The notes below the pieces were generated by a model. It was given only the letters and a program-made list of their open reading frames with translations. It had not been told where the DNA came from and searched no databases. From an uncultured Rhodospirillaceae bacterium (GTDB lineage: Bacteria; Pseudomonadota; Alphaproteobacteria; MPNO01), in assembly GCA_937916005.1 (NCBI GenBank), contig CALGIA010000074.1, forward strand, positions 1 to 13,972: 13,972 nucleotides of DNA, written 5' to 3'. The position numbers and the translations under genes were made by a program. Of the stretch, positions 7,017 through 13,972 are shown piece after piece; position 1 is the stretch's first letter; every line of letters begins with the position of its first letter.

Positions 7017-8507
7017 TCAGAACCGGGTAAGCAGTTCGATGCGGGCTCCCGATCCGTTGTCCTGGCCCTCAAGATAGGAAACGAATCCGTCGATCTGCAG
7101 CTGAACGCGCTGACCGATCGCCTGCTGAAACTGGGCCGAGAAGGCGACACCGTCTGTGCCGGCTCCGTCGGTGTCAAAAAGATTGCGCGAGGCATCTTTG
7201 ACCCCGGCTACCTCAAGCACCAGATTGCGCCGGTGATTGTCCCAAAACGCCTGATAACCAACCGCCACGCCAACAACTTCCGTATTGAAGCCACTAAGCT
7301 CTGTCCCGTAATTTCCGAGCCCATTGCCGGCGAAGCTGATGCCGAAGGCAGCCAACGGCCCGCCCGCGATCGGCTCGCGCCCGGCCTGGGAATAGCGGTT
7401 GATGCCGATGAACGGATTGACATAGACAATGTCGTCGGACGCATGGGGCGTCCAAGAGAATTCAGCCGACAGCAAAACGCCATCGGTCACCTGCGGTGTG
7501 TCGTCACCGCCTGAAATCGAGGCGTTGATGCGATAGGTGCTGTTTATCTCTCCGATACCCCGCCACGGTTCGAACCCGCGCTGGATTGCCGACAGGCCGA
7601 TCCAATAGCCGTCGCCGCCGGTCTCGTCCCGGTCGTCATCCTGGATCGTGATCATATCAAGCGCCAAGGTACTGGCAATGGTATCGGCTTGCGCAAAAAG
7701 TCCGAACAAACCTGATTCGTTCAGCCTGCGCCGGTTCGCGGAAGTGCCGCGATCGATGCTGTCCCAGGCCCAAAGCCCGGTGATTCGAATGCTGGAAAAG
7801 CCCGGCGCATACAGATTGTTGCGAACCAACCCGACTGAATCCAGAACATCATTGATCAAGATTCCCTGTTGGAAATTGATGTTATGCCGCCCGACGGCAA
7901 AGCCGAAATCGATCAGCTTCGTGCCCATGAGATCTAGATTAGGGAACAGCGAACCGAAATCACCCTCGCAGAACAGCGCCCGCACATGAACGCCGCTCTC
8001 AAACCGCCAGCCATCGGACTTGTTGGGTGAATCGAATGTGTATCCGGTGAAATTGGCGCCCCTGTTTTCATCCAGCGGCGCAATCCCGACGATGCATTTC
8101 TCGCTGTGTGTTAATTGAAGGTCGGTGAATATATCCAGCCGGTGCGACCATTCCGTGATCCGGTCCGTGGAACCCACCCCATCATAAGTCTGAAACGCGG
8201 TGCGATAGGTTCCGAACACCCACAGGCATGGCGTCCAGACGGCGCCGGTCGGCAACTTTATTCCTTTCGGCAGATTGCCGTTGCCGAGAAATTTGCATCC
8301 CAACTCGATCGGCATGGCCGGCCGGTCGGGAACCACGGCATAGGGCACGGGCTTATCCGAAAGGCGCGGCACTTCCTGAACGTCGCCCAGTGGGAACAGG
8401 CCCTTACCCGCCGCATGCCCCGCATTGCCCATGAACCCGACCATCGCCAGAACGGCGAACAGCAGACAGCATAGAGAGCCGCAACGTCGCAAAATCACCT
8501 TACTCAT
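7017..8507 (-). CDS. Outer-membrane beta-barrel (porin-like) protein
   Basis: 496 residues from the ATG at 8507, which lies close behind a GGGGTTGGG stretch and is followed at once by a signal peptide (about 1-32, cut near GHA/AG). The longer frame from 8597 would place 30 polar residues ahead of the signal peptide and is not preferred. The mature protein is rich in alternating strands with short Gly/Asp turns and ends ELLTRF; a terminal Phe is the classic outer-membrane sorting signal. An N-terminal segment of about 60 residues comes before the barrel. Four mature cysteines (71, 94, 138, 180) are odd for a porin and could form disulfides. It sits directly after a multiheme cytochrome gene, which suggests a cytochrome-porin pair, but the sequence does not obviously match MtrB/PioB (for example, no N-terminal CXXC), so a substrate-uptake role is equally possible. 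Confidence 0.82.
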   Translation of the reverse strand: MSKVILRRCGSLCCLLFAVLAMVGFMGNAGHAAGKGLFPLGDVQEVPRLSDKPVPYAVVPDRPAMPIELGCKFLGNGNLPKGIKLPTGAVWTPCLWVFGTYRTAFQTYDGVGSTDRITEWSHRLDIFTDLQLTHSEKCIVGIAPLDENRGANFTGYTFDSPNKSDGWRFESGVHVRALFCEGDFGSLFPNLDLMGTKLIDFGFAVGRHNINFQQGILINDVLDSVGLVRNNLYAPGFSSIRITGLWAWDSIDRGTSANRRRLNESGLFGLFAQADTIASTLALDMITIQDDDRDETGGDGYWIGLSAIQRGFEPWRGIGEINSTYRINASISGGDDTPQVTDGVLLSAEFSWTPHASDDIVYVNPFIGINRYSQAGREPIAGGPLAAFGISFAGNGLGNYGTELSGFNTEVVGVAVGYQAFWDNHRRNLVLEVAGVKDASRNLFDTDGAGTDGVAFSAQFQQAIGQRVQLQIDGFVSYLEGQDNGSGARIELLTRF

Positions 8508-8593
8508 TGCCCAACCCCAATTATTGCCTTTCTTATTCAAACCGGGCTTATCCGCCAGGGGACAAGCGCGGCGACCCCCGATTGATGAGCCCC

Positions 8594-10084
8594 TCATTTG
8601 ACATCAAACCTTACGGATTTCTTGTACAGAACCTCTCGCCCGGCGGCGACGGCCGCACCTACAGCCCGCGGGCTGATTCCATAATCAAAGCCCACAACCT
8701 GGATCGTGCTGACAAGATTGATCGGGAACATTTGAGACAGAAGCTCGACCGAGGCCTCATAGGGACCCGCTCCGGTCAATTTTGCGCCGTCAATACGGTA
8801 TTTGGCCCAGCGGTGACCGAGCGCCTCTATGCTCTTGCGATGGGTCCGAACGACCGTCGGCTCGCCCGCAAGAATACGCGATGACGTGGTCGGCCGAATG
8901 AAGGGCAAGGCGGTGGTCGAGAACGGGATTACGACCGTGCGCTCACGTTCGCCACCGCGCACGCTGCGGACCAGGAACCGGGACTGCAGATTGAACAGCT
9001 GCTTGTCCAATGGCATCAGCCCAGCATGCACATAGGCCGATTCATTGTCCCGGACATCGTCATTGGGATCTGTGTCCCCTGATTTGAAAACGATCTTGCC
9101 GTCACGGTCCTTGACGATGATCCGCAGCCATACCAGACGCTCCGGCGCGAAACCGGTGGGGACGTTATGGCCGTCGGTGATGTTCTTGACCTGGACCTTG
9201 AAATTAATCCCACCCCGGTCCGATTTCTGCGTGACCAGGTCTCCGATGGCGTAGCCGTTGCGCAGGACTTCGAGCCGCTTGGTCCGAACGAAGGCCAGCC
9301 GCTTGAACTGGACATTGAGAATTTGACGGGCGTCAAATCGGGCGTCGACGGAATCCCAGGGTGACGGGAACTTGTAACCGGCCGGAATATTATCCTCGAA
9401 CTTGTCCGTACCCCAACCCGCGGCCACATCGAATTTCAGCCATTCGGCGATCGTCGCAAGCTGCTGCGCTTCGCCGTTATGGGGGAAAATGCCCGGGTGG
9501 ACCAGCGAATAGTCCGGCCCCGCCATGATGTGATTGGTGAGTTTGCGCGACTTGGTGGGTACGCCGCCGACAACAGCCGCCGGACCCACATCATAGCCCG
9601 CGGCAATGCCCTGCACCTTGCCCATGTGGCAGTCCTGGCAGGTAACGCCCCGCCCGGCGGCCGGAGAGGCGCGATATTCACTGAACGCTTCTTCCAGCCG
9701 GAAACCGTTCAGCAATGTCACGTCATGACAGGTGCCGCAAAACGTGGAGCTGGAAATCGCCGCGAATTTCACGGCCTTGGTGTGAATTTTCCGGCCGGCC
9801 TTGTCCGCCTCGGTCACGACCCGGTATTTTTCCGGGTTTTTCAGCACACGCGACAATTCGGCGTTGCCGGACGGACCATAGACCGGCTGCAACAGATCGC
9901 CTTCGACCAGCGCAATTCGGCCACTGGCCTTATTATATATATTCTCAACCCGGTGACAGACCACGCAGGTGATGCCTTCGCGAGAGGTCGGGTGCCGCTC
10001 CAGATTGGAAATCTGTGTCGATTCTCCCTGGTTCATCCCCACCTGATTGTGGCAACGGATACAGAAATCGCCATTGGTGCCGTT
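8594..10084 (-). CDS. Multiheme cytochrome c, 5'-truncated at the 10085-10097 junction
   Basis: About 496 C-terminal residues of a c-type cytochrome. Four heme sites remain: CIRCH (10049-10063), CVVCH (9953-9967), CGTCH (9725-9739) and CQDCH (9626-9640). The second lies in the typical context HPTSREGITCVVCHRV. A heme-free C-terminal region of about 340 residues includes HNVPTGFAPERLVWL, a motif seen in large periplasmic or extracellular multiheme proteins. The frame stays open to 10303, but residues read upstream of about 10084 are the antisense of the caspase-like gene. They contain no signal peptide or heme site, and the only start codon would be spurious. A complete relative would need a signal peptide and probably more hemes upstream. 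In the intact ancestor this is probably the first gene of the redox operon and the barrel's partner. Whether it is expressed in this form is doubtful. Confidence 0.85.
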   Translation of the reverse strand, partial: NGTNGDFCIRCHNQVGMNQGESTQISNLERHPTSREGITCVVCHRVENIYNKASGRIALVEGDLLQPVYGPSGNAELSRVLKNPEKYRVVTEADKAGRKIHTKAVKFAAISSSTFCGTCHDVTLLNGFRLEEAFSEYRASPAAGRGVTCQDCHMGKVQGIAAGYDVGPAAVVGGVPTKSRKLTNHIMAGPDYSLVHPGIFPHNGEAQQLATIAEWLKFDVAAGWGTDKFEDNIPAGYKFPSPWDSVDARFDARQILNVQFKRLAFVRTKRLEVLRNGYAIGDLVTQKSDRGGINFKVQVKNITDGHNVPTGFAPERLVWLRIIVKDRDGKIVFKSGDTDPNDDVRDNESAYVHAGLMPLDKQLFNLQSRFLVRSVRGGERERTVVIPFSTTALPFIRPTTSSRILAGEPTVVRTHRKSIEALGHRWAKYRIDGAKLTGAGPYEASVELLSQMFPINLVSTIQVVGFDYGISPRAVGAAVAAGREVLYKKSVRFDVK

Positions 10085-10097
10085 AACCTGGAGGTTG
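10085..10097. other. Junction of two 5'-truncated divergent genes (rearrangement or assembly chimera)
   Basis: To the left, the minus strand reads as cytochrome up to about NGTNGDF just before its first remaining heme. To the right, the plus strand reads as caspase-like peptidase from about DEILRALSKLR. Neither side retains a start codon, signal peptide or promoter, and no intergenic DNA separates them. The exact base cannot be fixed without intact homologues; the limits given are where each reading stops looking native. Confidence 0.75.
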
Positions 10098-10672
10098 ATG
10101 AAATTCTGCGCGCCCTCAGCAAGCTGCGCGCGACGCTGAAGTTCGATGACAATCTGATGATCTACTATGCCGGCCACGGATTGCTTGATGATCTCGGCCA
10201 GCAGGGTTACTGGCTGCCGGTGGATGCGGAAGACGGCATTCCGACGAACTGGATATCGACCAGCGATATCACGGTGATGCTGCGGGCGATCCGCGCCAAA
10301 CATGCGATGGTGGTGGCCGATTCGTGCTATTCGGGAACCCTGGTCCGGGACGGCGCAACCCCGCCCCGCACCGCCGAGGAAAAACGCGCATGGATCAAAC
10401 GGATTTTGGGCAAACGTTCAAGGGTCGCATTGGTCTCCGGCGGATTGGAGCCGGTGGCCGATGGCGGCGGCGATGGCCGCCATTCCGTCTTCGCCAGCGC
10501 TTTTATCAATGCCTTGAACCGGAACACGGGAGTCATCGAAGGGCGGGAATTGTTCGACCGGATCAAACGGCCGGTGGTCCTGAATTCCGACCAGACACCC
10601 CGATATTCCGATATCCGGCGCGCCGGGCATGACGGCGGAGATTTTCTTCTGATCCGCCGGCAAAGCCCATGA
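10097..10672 (+). CDS. Caspase-like (peptidase C14) protein, 5'-truncated
   Basis: About 191 residues remain. The catalytic His motif YYAGHG (His codon 10175-10177) and the catalytic Cys motif VVADSCYSG (Cys codon 10325-10327) are both present, followed by GYWLPVDAE and the C-terminal SVFASAFINAL and GRELFDRI stretches common in bacterial caspase-like proteins. The first part of the p20 fold, which normally begins with a strand of the ALVIGN type and should hold about 100-130 more residues, is missing. The first in-frame ATG is at 10157, inside the conserved core. An open frame continues upstream to 9479 but is only the antisense of the cytochrome. The stop overlaps an ATG in the ATGA arrangement, suggesting translational coupling to the next gene. 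Family members cleave after basic or acidic residues in stress, defence or signalling pathways; the target here is unknown. Confidence 0.82.
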   Translation, partial: DEILRALSKLRATLKFDDNLMIYYAGHGLLDDLGQQGYWLPVDAEDGIPTNWISTSDITVMLRAIRAKHAMVVADSCYSGTLVRDGATPPRTAEEKRAWIKRILGKRSRVALVSGGLEPVADGGGDGRHSVFASAFINALNRNTGVIEGRELFDRIKRPVVLNSDQTPRYSDIRRAGHDGGDFLLIRRQSP

Positions 10673-10680
10673 CGATCCGG

Positions 10681-10704
10681 CACCCACTGACTCACCCACT
10701 GACT
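10681..10704 (+). repeat. Tandem duplication of a 12-base unit
   Basis: The sequence cacccactgact occurs twice in direct succession just after the caspase-like stop and before the probable start of the next gene. If translation began at 10669 it would encode HPLTHPLT. Function is unknown, and it may be a replication-slippage product. Confidence 0.8.
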
Positions 10705-10746
10705 AGAGTGTGGACAAAACATAATATTTGGAGCGGTTTGAGCACC

Positions 10747-11439
10747 ATGGAATACGGCCTTTACGGAATTCGAGGGACCAGCGGATCACTCGTCCGCGCC
10801 CTATGCCGAACATGTTTGGTCCTCGTGGCCCTGGCATCGCCCGCAACGGCTGCCGAACCGACCGCGATCGTTGAGGATGTCACCGCACCCAGCACCGGCG
10901 TCGCGTTCATGGACTATCTGTTTCCAGACCGCGTCATCAACCTCAAGCGCGGCGAAACGGTCACGCTGGGATATCTGCAATCCTGTCTTCGTGAATCCAT
11001 CACCGGCGGGCATATCGTCGTGGGACGCGAAAAAAGCAGCGTGAAAAACGGAACCGTAAAGCGGGAACGCGTCGAATGCGACGGCGGCGCCATGAAACTG
11101 AGTTCGGAACAATCGGGAAAAAGCCTGGTCATGGTGCTGCGCGCGCCGCCGGGCTCTTCAGATATGCCAAAACCGTCGATAGAAATTTTCGGCGCGAGCC
11201 CGGTCATCAAGCTGGTTACGGGCAAGGGAAAAATATCAATCGAACGGCTTGACCGGCACGAGGACGAGCTCAACCTGACCGCCACAAAAAGCTATATCGA
11301 CCTGGCGGCGACGGGCCGGTCGCTGAAACCTGGTGGGCTGTACCGGGCCCGGACCAACGGGCGCACCGTTGTGTTCAAGGTCAACCGCCTCGCCCGGTCC
11401 GGCGCCGGACCGGTTATCGGCCGGCTGATTACGTTTTGA
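10747..11439 (+). CDS. Secreted beta-rich protein of unknown function, partner of the caspase/cyclase genes
   Basis: 230 residues from the ATG at 10747, with GGAG 13 bases upstream. An alternative ATG at 10669 overlaps the caspase-like stop (ATGA) and would add 26 residues of low-complexity sequence ahead of the signal peptide, so it is less likely. The N-terminus has a hydrophobic stretch (about 21-33) and a probable signal-peptidase site after ATA (before AEP). The mature part predicts mostly strands and includes a central region with two cysteines (SCLRE and VECDGG) that may pair, and a repeating ITGGHIVVG / SIEIFGASPVIKL character. This loosely recalls FecR-type periplasmic domains, but I cannot assign a family. 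Its place between a caspase-like peptidase and a CHASE2 cyclase suggests a periplasmic sensory or ligand-presenting role; that is inference. Confidence 0.78.
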   Translation: MEYGLYGIRGTSGSLVRALCRTCLVLVALASPATAAEPTAIVEDVTAPSTGVAFMDYLFPDRVINLKRGETVTLGYLQSCLRESITGGHIVVGREKSSVKNGTVKRERVECDGGAMKLSSEQSGKSLVMVLRAPPGSSDMPKPSIEIFGASPVIKLVTGKGKISIERLDRHEDELNLTATKSYIDLAATGRSLKPGGLYRARTNGRTVVFKVNRLARSGAGPVIGRLITF

Positions 11440-11486
11440 ACGCCGCCCGCCTCGCCGCGCCGTTAATATGATGGTTGCCTAGACCG

Positions 11487-13673
11487 ATGAAGCGACGAAA
11501 TGCGTTCGTGGCAATCGTCACCGCGATGATCATCAGCGCCGTCGTGATGCTCCCGGCATTCCATGGCCTGAACGGCGCATCCCTGGATTATCTGATTGGG
11601 TTGCGCCATGCCACGGTGGGGCCCCGTCACGCGCCGGGCGCATCGCCCACCGTGGTCGTCGCAATCGACGAGGAAACCTATCGCCGGCCGCCGTTTCGAA
11701 ATCTGCCCAAGGTGATGTGGACCCAACAGATCGCCCGTGTCTTGAACGCGGTCATCGACGGCGGCGCGAAAGTGGCCGGGTTCGATTTGATTTTTCCGAC
11801 CTCCGTGGAACGATTTATAAGGGGGTTCGACCGGGATTTCCTGATCGCGCTGCGCAACGCCAGCAAATCGGGGAAGATCGTGCTGGCCAAGGTGCAGCAC
11901 CAGGCCAAGCCGATCAGCCCGTTCCCGGGATACAGCTTCGCCGTGGGACACCAGAAAAACATCCGGGCGGCCAACGCCTTCGAAGACCCGGATGGCGTGG
12001 TGCGCCGCCTGTCCCTGACGTTCCGCAGCGAGGTCCGGAGCAGGACCGGCGCAACGAGCGAACGGATCGATCCGTCGCTGGCGCTGGAACTCGCGGCGCG
12101 GGGCGCGGGGGAACGGCCGAGCCTCGACAAGAACGGCATGGTGTCGCTGGCCGGTTACACCGTGCCCATGACGGATGCCGGCGAAGACGGAAAAACCATG
12201 CTGGTCAATTTCGACGGCGGCGCGGGGACCATCCCGACCTATTCGCTGGCCGATCTCCTGGCCTGCGACGCTGCGAAAAACACGGAATATTTCCGCAAGC
12301 ATTTTGCGGGAAAAGTCGTGCTGTTCGGCGCGGTGCTGGATGTGGAGGACCGCAAGCTGACCTCGAAGCGCCTGGCCACCGGGCCGGAAGGCCGAAGTCA
12401 GCCGGAACGCTGCGCGCTTCCCGTCATGGACGGACTGTTCCGCGCCGATGTGGTCCGCGACACCATCCCGGGTGTTTATGTTCACGCCGCCGCGGTCAAC
12501 AACCTGCTCCGCCATGACGCGTTGCGCGAAGCCCGGCCGGAAATCCGGTATCTCGCCATCCTCTCGATTGCGCTGATCACCGCGGCCGCCGTGATGCTGG
12601 TTTCGCCCATATTCGCCGCCCTGGCGACCCTGATCGGCGGCGTGATCTGGGCCGAATTCTCGGTCATTGCCCTTCAGAACGCGGTGGTCCTGCCCATGTT
12701 GCTGGCGCTTGTCGCGTCGTCGCTTACCTTCGTAGCCCTGGTCGGATACCGTTTCGCGGTGGCCGACAGGGACAAGCGGTATTTGCGACGGTCCTTCGCG
12801 CTCTATCTACCGCCGTCGGTGGTCGACCGGCTGGTCGACAGCAACGCCTCGCCGGCGCTGGGCGGCGAGACCCGTGAGCTGAGCGCATTCTTTTCCGACA
12901 TCAAGGGCTTCACCGCGATCTCTGAAGGATTGCCGCCGGAAGAGCTGGTCGGATTTCTCAATAAATACCTGTCCGTGGTGACCGAAATCATCGAAGCCCA
13001 TGGCGGGTTTGTCGATAAATATATCGGCGATGCGGTGGTCGGCGTATTCGGCGCGCCGCTGGATGACCCGGACCACGCGCGCCATGCGGTCCTGGCGGCG
13101 CTGAAATGCCAGATTGTTCTCGCCGGCATGCAGCAGAAATTCGGCCTGCCCGGCAACCCGGAAGTCGGCACCCGCATCGGAATCTGCAGCGGCGACATGC
13201 TGGTCGGCAATATCGGATCGGGACGGCGTTTCAACTATACCATCATGGGAGACGCGGCCAATCTGGCGTCCCGCCTGGAAGGCGCCAACAAAATATACGG
13301 CACGGGGATTCTGGTCGGGCAGCGATGCGCCGAACTCTGTAATGCCTCGGACGGTACAGACGGTGCGGACGGTGCGATCGTGTTTCGCGAGATCGACCGG
13401 GTCCGGGTGGTTGGCCGGGAGACGCCGGAACGATTATTCGAACCGGTTGGAACCGGAGACGGCGTTTCCGCCGCCCTGCGCGAACGGCTGGCCCTGTTCG
13501 CCGATGGGCTGGCGGATTATCGCGCGCGGAAATTCGAGGACGCCGGCGGAAAATTTGAAACCCTGCGGGACGACGACCCGGTCGCGCGGGTTTACATGGA
13601 ACGCATTCGTGGATTTGCCGCCGCGCCATTGCCGCCCGAATGGGATGGCGTGACCGACCTCAGCGAGAAATAA
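11487..13673 (+). CDS. CHASE2-domain transmembrane class III adenylate cyclase
   Basis: 728 residues from the ATG at 11487; a TTG at 11475 would add four residues and cannot be excluded. A signal-anchor helix (about 6-27) leads into a periplasmic CHASE2 sensor domain (about 32-345), marked by VVVAIDEETY and GAKVAGFDLIFP and ending GVYVHAAAVNNLL. Two or three membrane helices follow at about 354-425, then a short linker and a class III cyclase domain (about 460-625). The metal-binding aspartates are D471 (FSDIKGF) and D515 (YIGDAV). Lys511 and Thr585 (NYTIMGD) match the adenine-recognising pair, and Asn592/Arg596 (NLASRL) the transition-state residues, so cAMP should be the product. The rest is a short helical tail. 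It sits about 50 bases after the secreted-protein gene, with no visible terminator between, so co-transcription is likely. Confidence 0.93.
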   Translation: MKRRNAFVAIVTAMIISAVVMLPAFHGLNGASLDYLIGLRHATVGPRHAPGASPTVVVAIDEETYRRPPFRNLPKVMWTQQIARVLNAVIDGGAKVAGFDLIFPTSVERFIRGFDRDFLIALRNASKSGKIVLAKVQHQAKPISPFPGYSFAVGHQKNIRAANAFEDPDGVVRRLSLTFRSEVRSRTGATSERIDPSLALELAARGAGERPSLDKNGMVSLAGYTVPMTDAGEDGKTMLVNFDGGAGTIPTYSLADLLACDAAKNTEYFRKHFAGKVVLFGAVLDVEDRKLTSKRLATGPEGRSQPERCALPVMDGLFRADVVRDTIPGVYVHAAAVNNLLRHDALREARPEIRYLAILSIALITAAAVMLVSPIFAALATLIGGVIWAEFSVIALQNAVVLPMLLALVASSLTFVALVGYRFAVADRDKRYLRRSFALYLPPSVVDRLVDSNASPALGGETRELSAFFSDIKGFTAISEGLPPEELVGFLNKYLSVVTEIIEAHGGFVDKYIGDAVVGVFGAPLDDPDHARHAVLAALKCQIVLAGMQQKFGLPGNPEVGTRIGICSGDMLVGNIGSGRRFNYTIMGDAANLASRLEGANKIYGTGILVGQRCAELCNASDGTDGADGAIVFREIDRVRVVGRETPERLFEPVGTGDGVSAALRERLALFADGLADYRARKFEDAGGKFETLRDDDPVARVYMERIRGFAAAPLPPEWDGVTDLSEK

Positions 13674-13687
13674 ATTGCCGGCGCGGG

Positions 13688-13972
13688 TCAGCCACCGCCC
13701 AACCCCGGTTGAAATATTTCGACGTCCGACGCGGCGATATCATCGCTCCCCACGGCGACCGTGGCGACGATCGAATAGCCCGCCGCCGCCGGGTCATTGT
13801 CGTAGTAAAGGGTTTCGTCGGCTGTCGAATAGACGAAATGGTTGGGATTGGCGTCGTTGTGGCCGGAATTGGTTCCATCATAGGCCGCTGCAATCGTATG
13901 GAAATTCACACCCTCGGTCAGGGTGAATGAGCCCGTAAAACCGAACGCGCTGGAATTGAATTCAATGATGTC
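13688..13972 (-). CDS. C-terminal end of an RTX-type (hemolysin-like calcium-binding) secreted protein, 5' part outside window
   Basis: 94 residues are visible before the TGA at 13690-13688; the frame is open to the right edge with no required start inside. The pattern DIIEFNSSAFG, then HFVYSTADETLYYD and SIVATV, is typical of the segment that closes RTX proteins after the Gly-Asp nonapeptide repeats, where the type I secretion signal lies. No nonapeptide repeat is inside the window, so the class of protein (adhesin, protease, nuclease) is unknown. It converges on the cyclase gene with only 14 bases between the two stop codons, leaving no room for a standard terminator. Confidence 0.8.
   Translation of the reverse strand, partial: DIIEFNSSAFGFTGSFTLTEGVNFHTIAAAYDGTNSGHNDANPNHFVYSTADETLYYDNDPAAAGYSIVATVAVGSDDIAASDVEIFQPGLGGG

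Noticed and set aside
8508..8597. Longer barrel protein starting at 8597
   Set aside because: It puts 30 polar residues before a clear signal peptide; the ATG at 8507 has a ribosome-binding-site-like GGGGTTGGG ahead of it.
10085..10303. Extension of the cytochrome frame to an ATG at 10303
   Set aside because: The added 73 residues are the antisense of the caspase core, with no signal peptide or heme site.
9479..10672. A 397-codon plus-strand open frame that joins sequence upstream to the caspase-like core
   Set aside because: Its first about 200 codons are the antisense of the heme-binding cytochrome, with no domain character; only the part after about 10097 is real.
13674..13687. Terminator between the convergent cyclase and RTX genes
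   Set aside because: Only 14 bases lie between the stop codons and no stem with a T-run is visible.

Overview
The window looks like a GC-rich alphaproteobacterial chromosome fragment (inferred from codon use and gene types; there is no rRNA marker). It is gene-dense: no gap between recognisable genes exceeds about 100 bases. I saw no tRNA, rRNA, insertion sequence, CRISPR array or convincing terminator.

Region 1 (1-10,084, all minus strand) is a redox operon read from right to left. In transcription order it encodes a multiheme c cytochrome whose 5' end is missing, an outer-membrane beta-barrel protein, a membrane-anchored NAD(P)H/FAD/[2Fe-2S] reductase, and a tetraheme cytochrome c554-family protein. 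It continues with a cytoplasmic protein that joins two cyclic-nucleotide-binding (CNB) domains to a 4x[4Fe-4S] ferredoxin of DmsB type, a di-heme b-type membrane cytochrome, and a membrane-anchored hexaheme cytochrome c that runs off the left edge. The hexaheme protein has a duplicated Cys-rich N-terminal domain and an acidic DILSGG-repeat tail. Together they supply carriers from cytoplasmic NAD(P)H or ferredoxin-level electrons, across the inner membrane, to periplasmic hemes and an outer-membrane pore. Substrate and direction of flow cannot be read from the sequence. I do not recognise this operon as a named system, and it is the best candidate here for something undescribed.

Region 2 (about 10,085-10,097) is an abrupt junction. 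The minus-strand cytochrome and a plus-strand caspase-like peptidase meet head to head, and both lack their N-terminal halves, start codons and promoters. Either a deletion or inversion fused two operons, or the assembly is chimeric here.

Region 3 (10,097-13,673, plus strand) holds the remnant caspase-like peptidase, a small secreted protein of unknown function, and a CHASE2-domain adenylate cyclase. They are closely spaced and look like one signalling operon.

Region 4 (13,688-13,972, minus strand) is the C-terminal end of an RTX-type calcium-binding secreted protein, convergent with the cyclase.

A cAMP-producing enzyme and a ferredoxin with cyclic-nucleotide-binding domains lie in the same window. 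That suggests nucleotide control of electron flow, but the two lie on opposite sides of the suspicious junction, so their proximity may be accidental.
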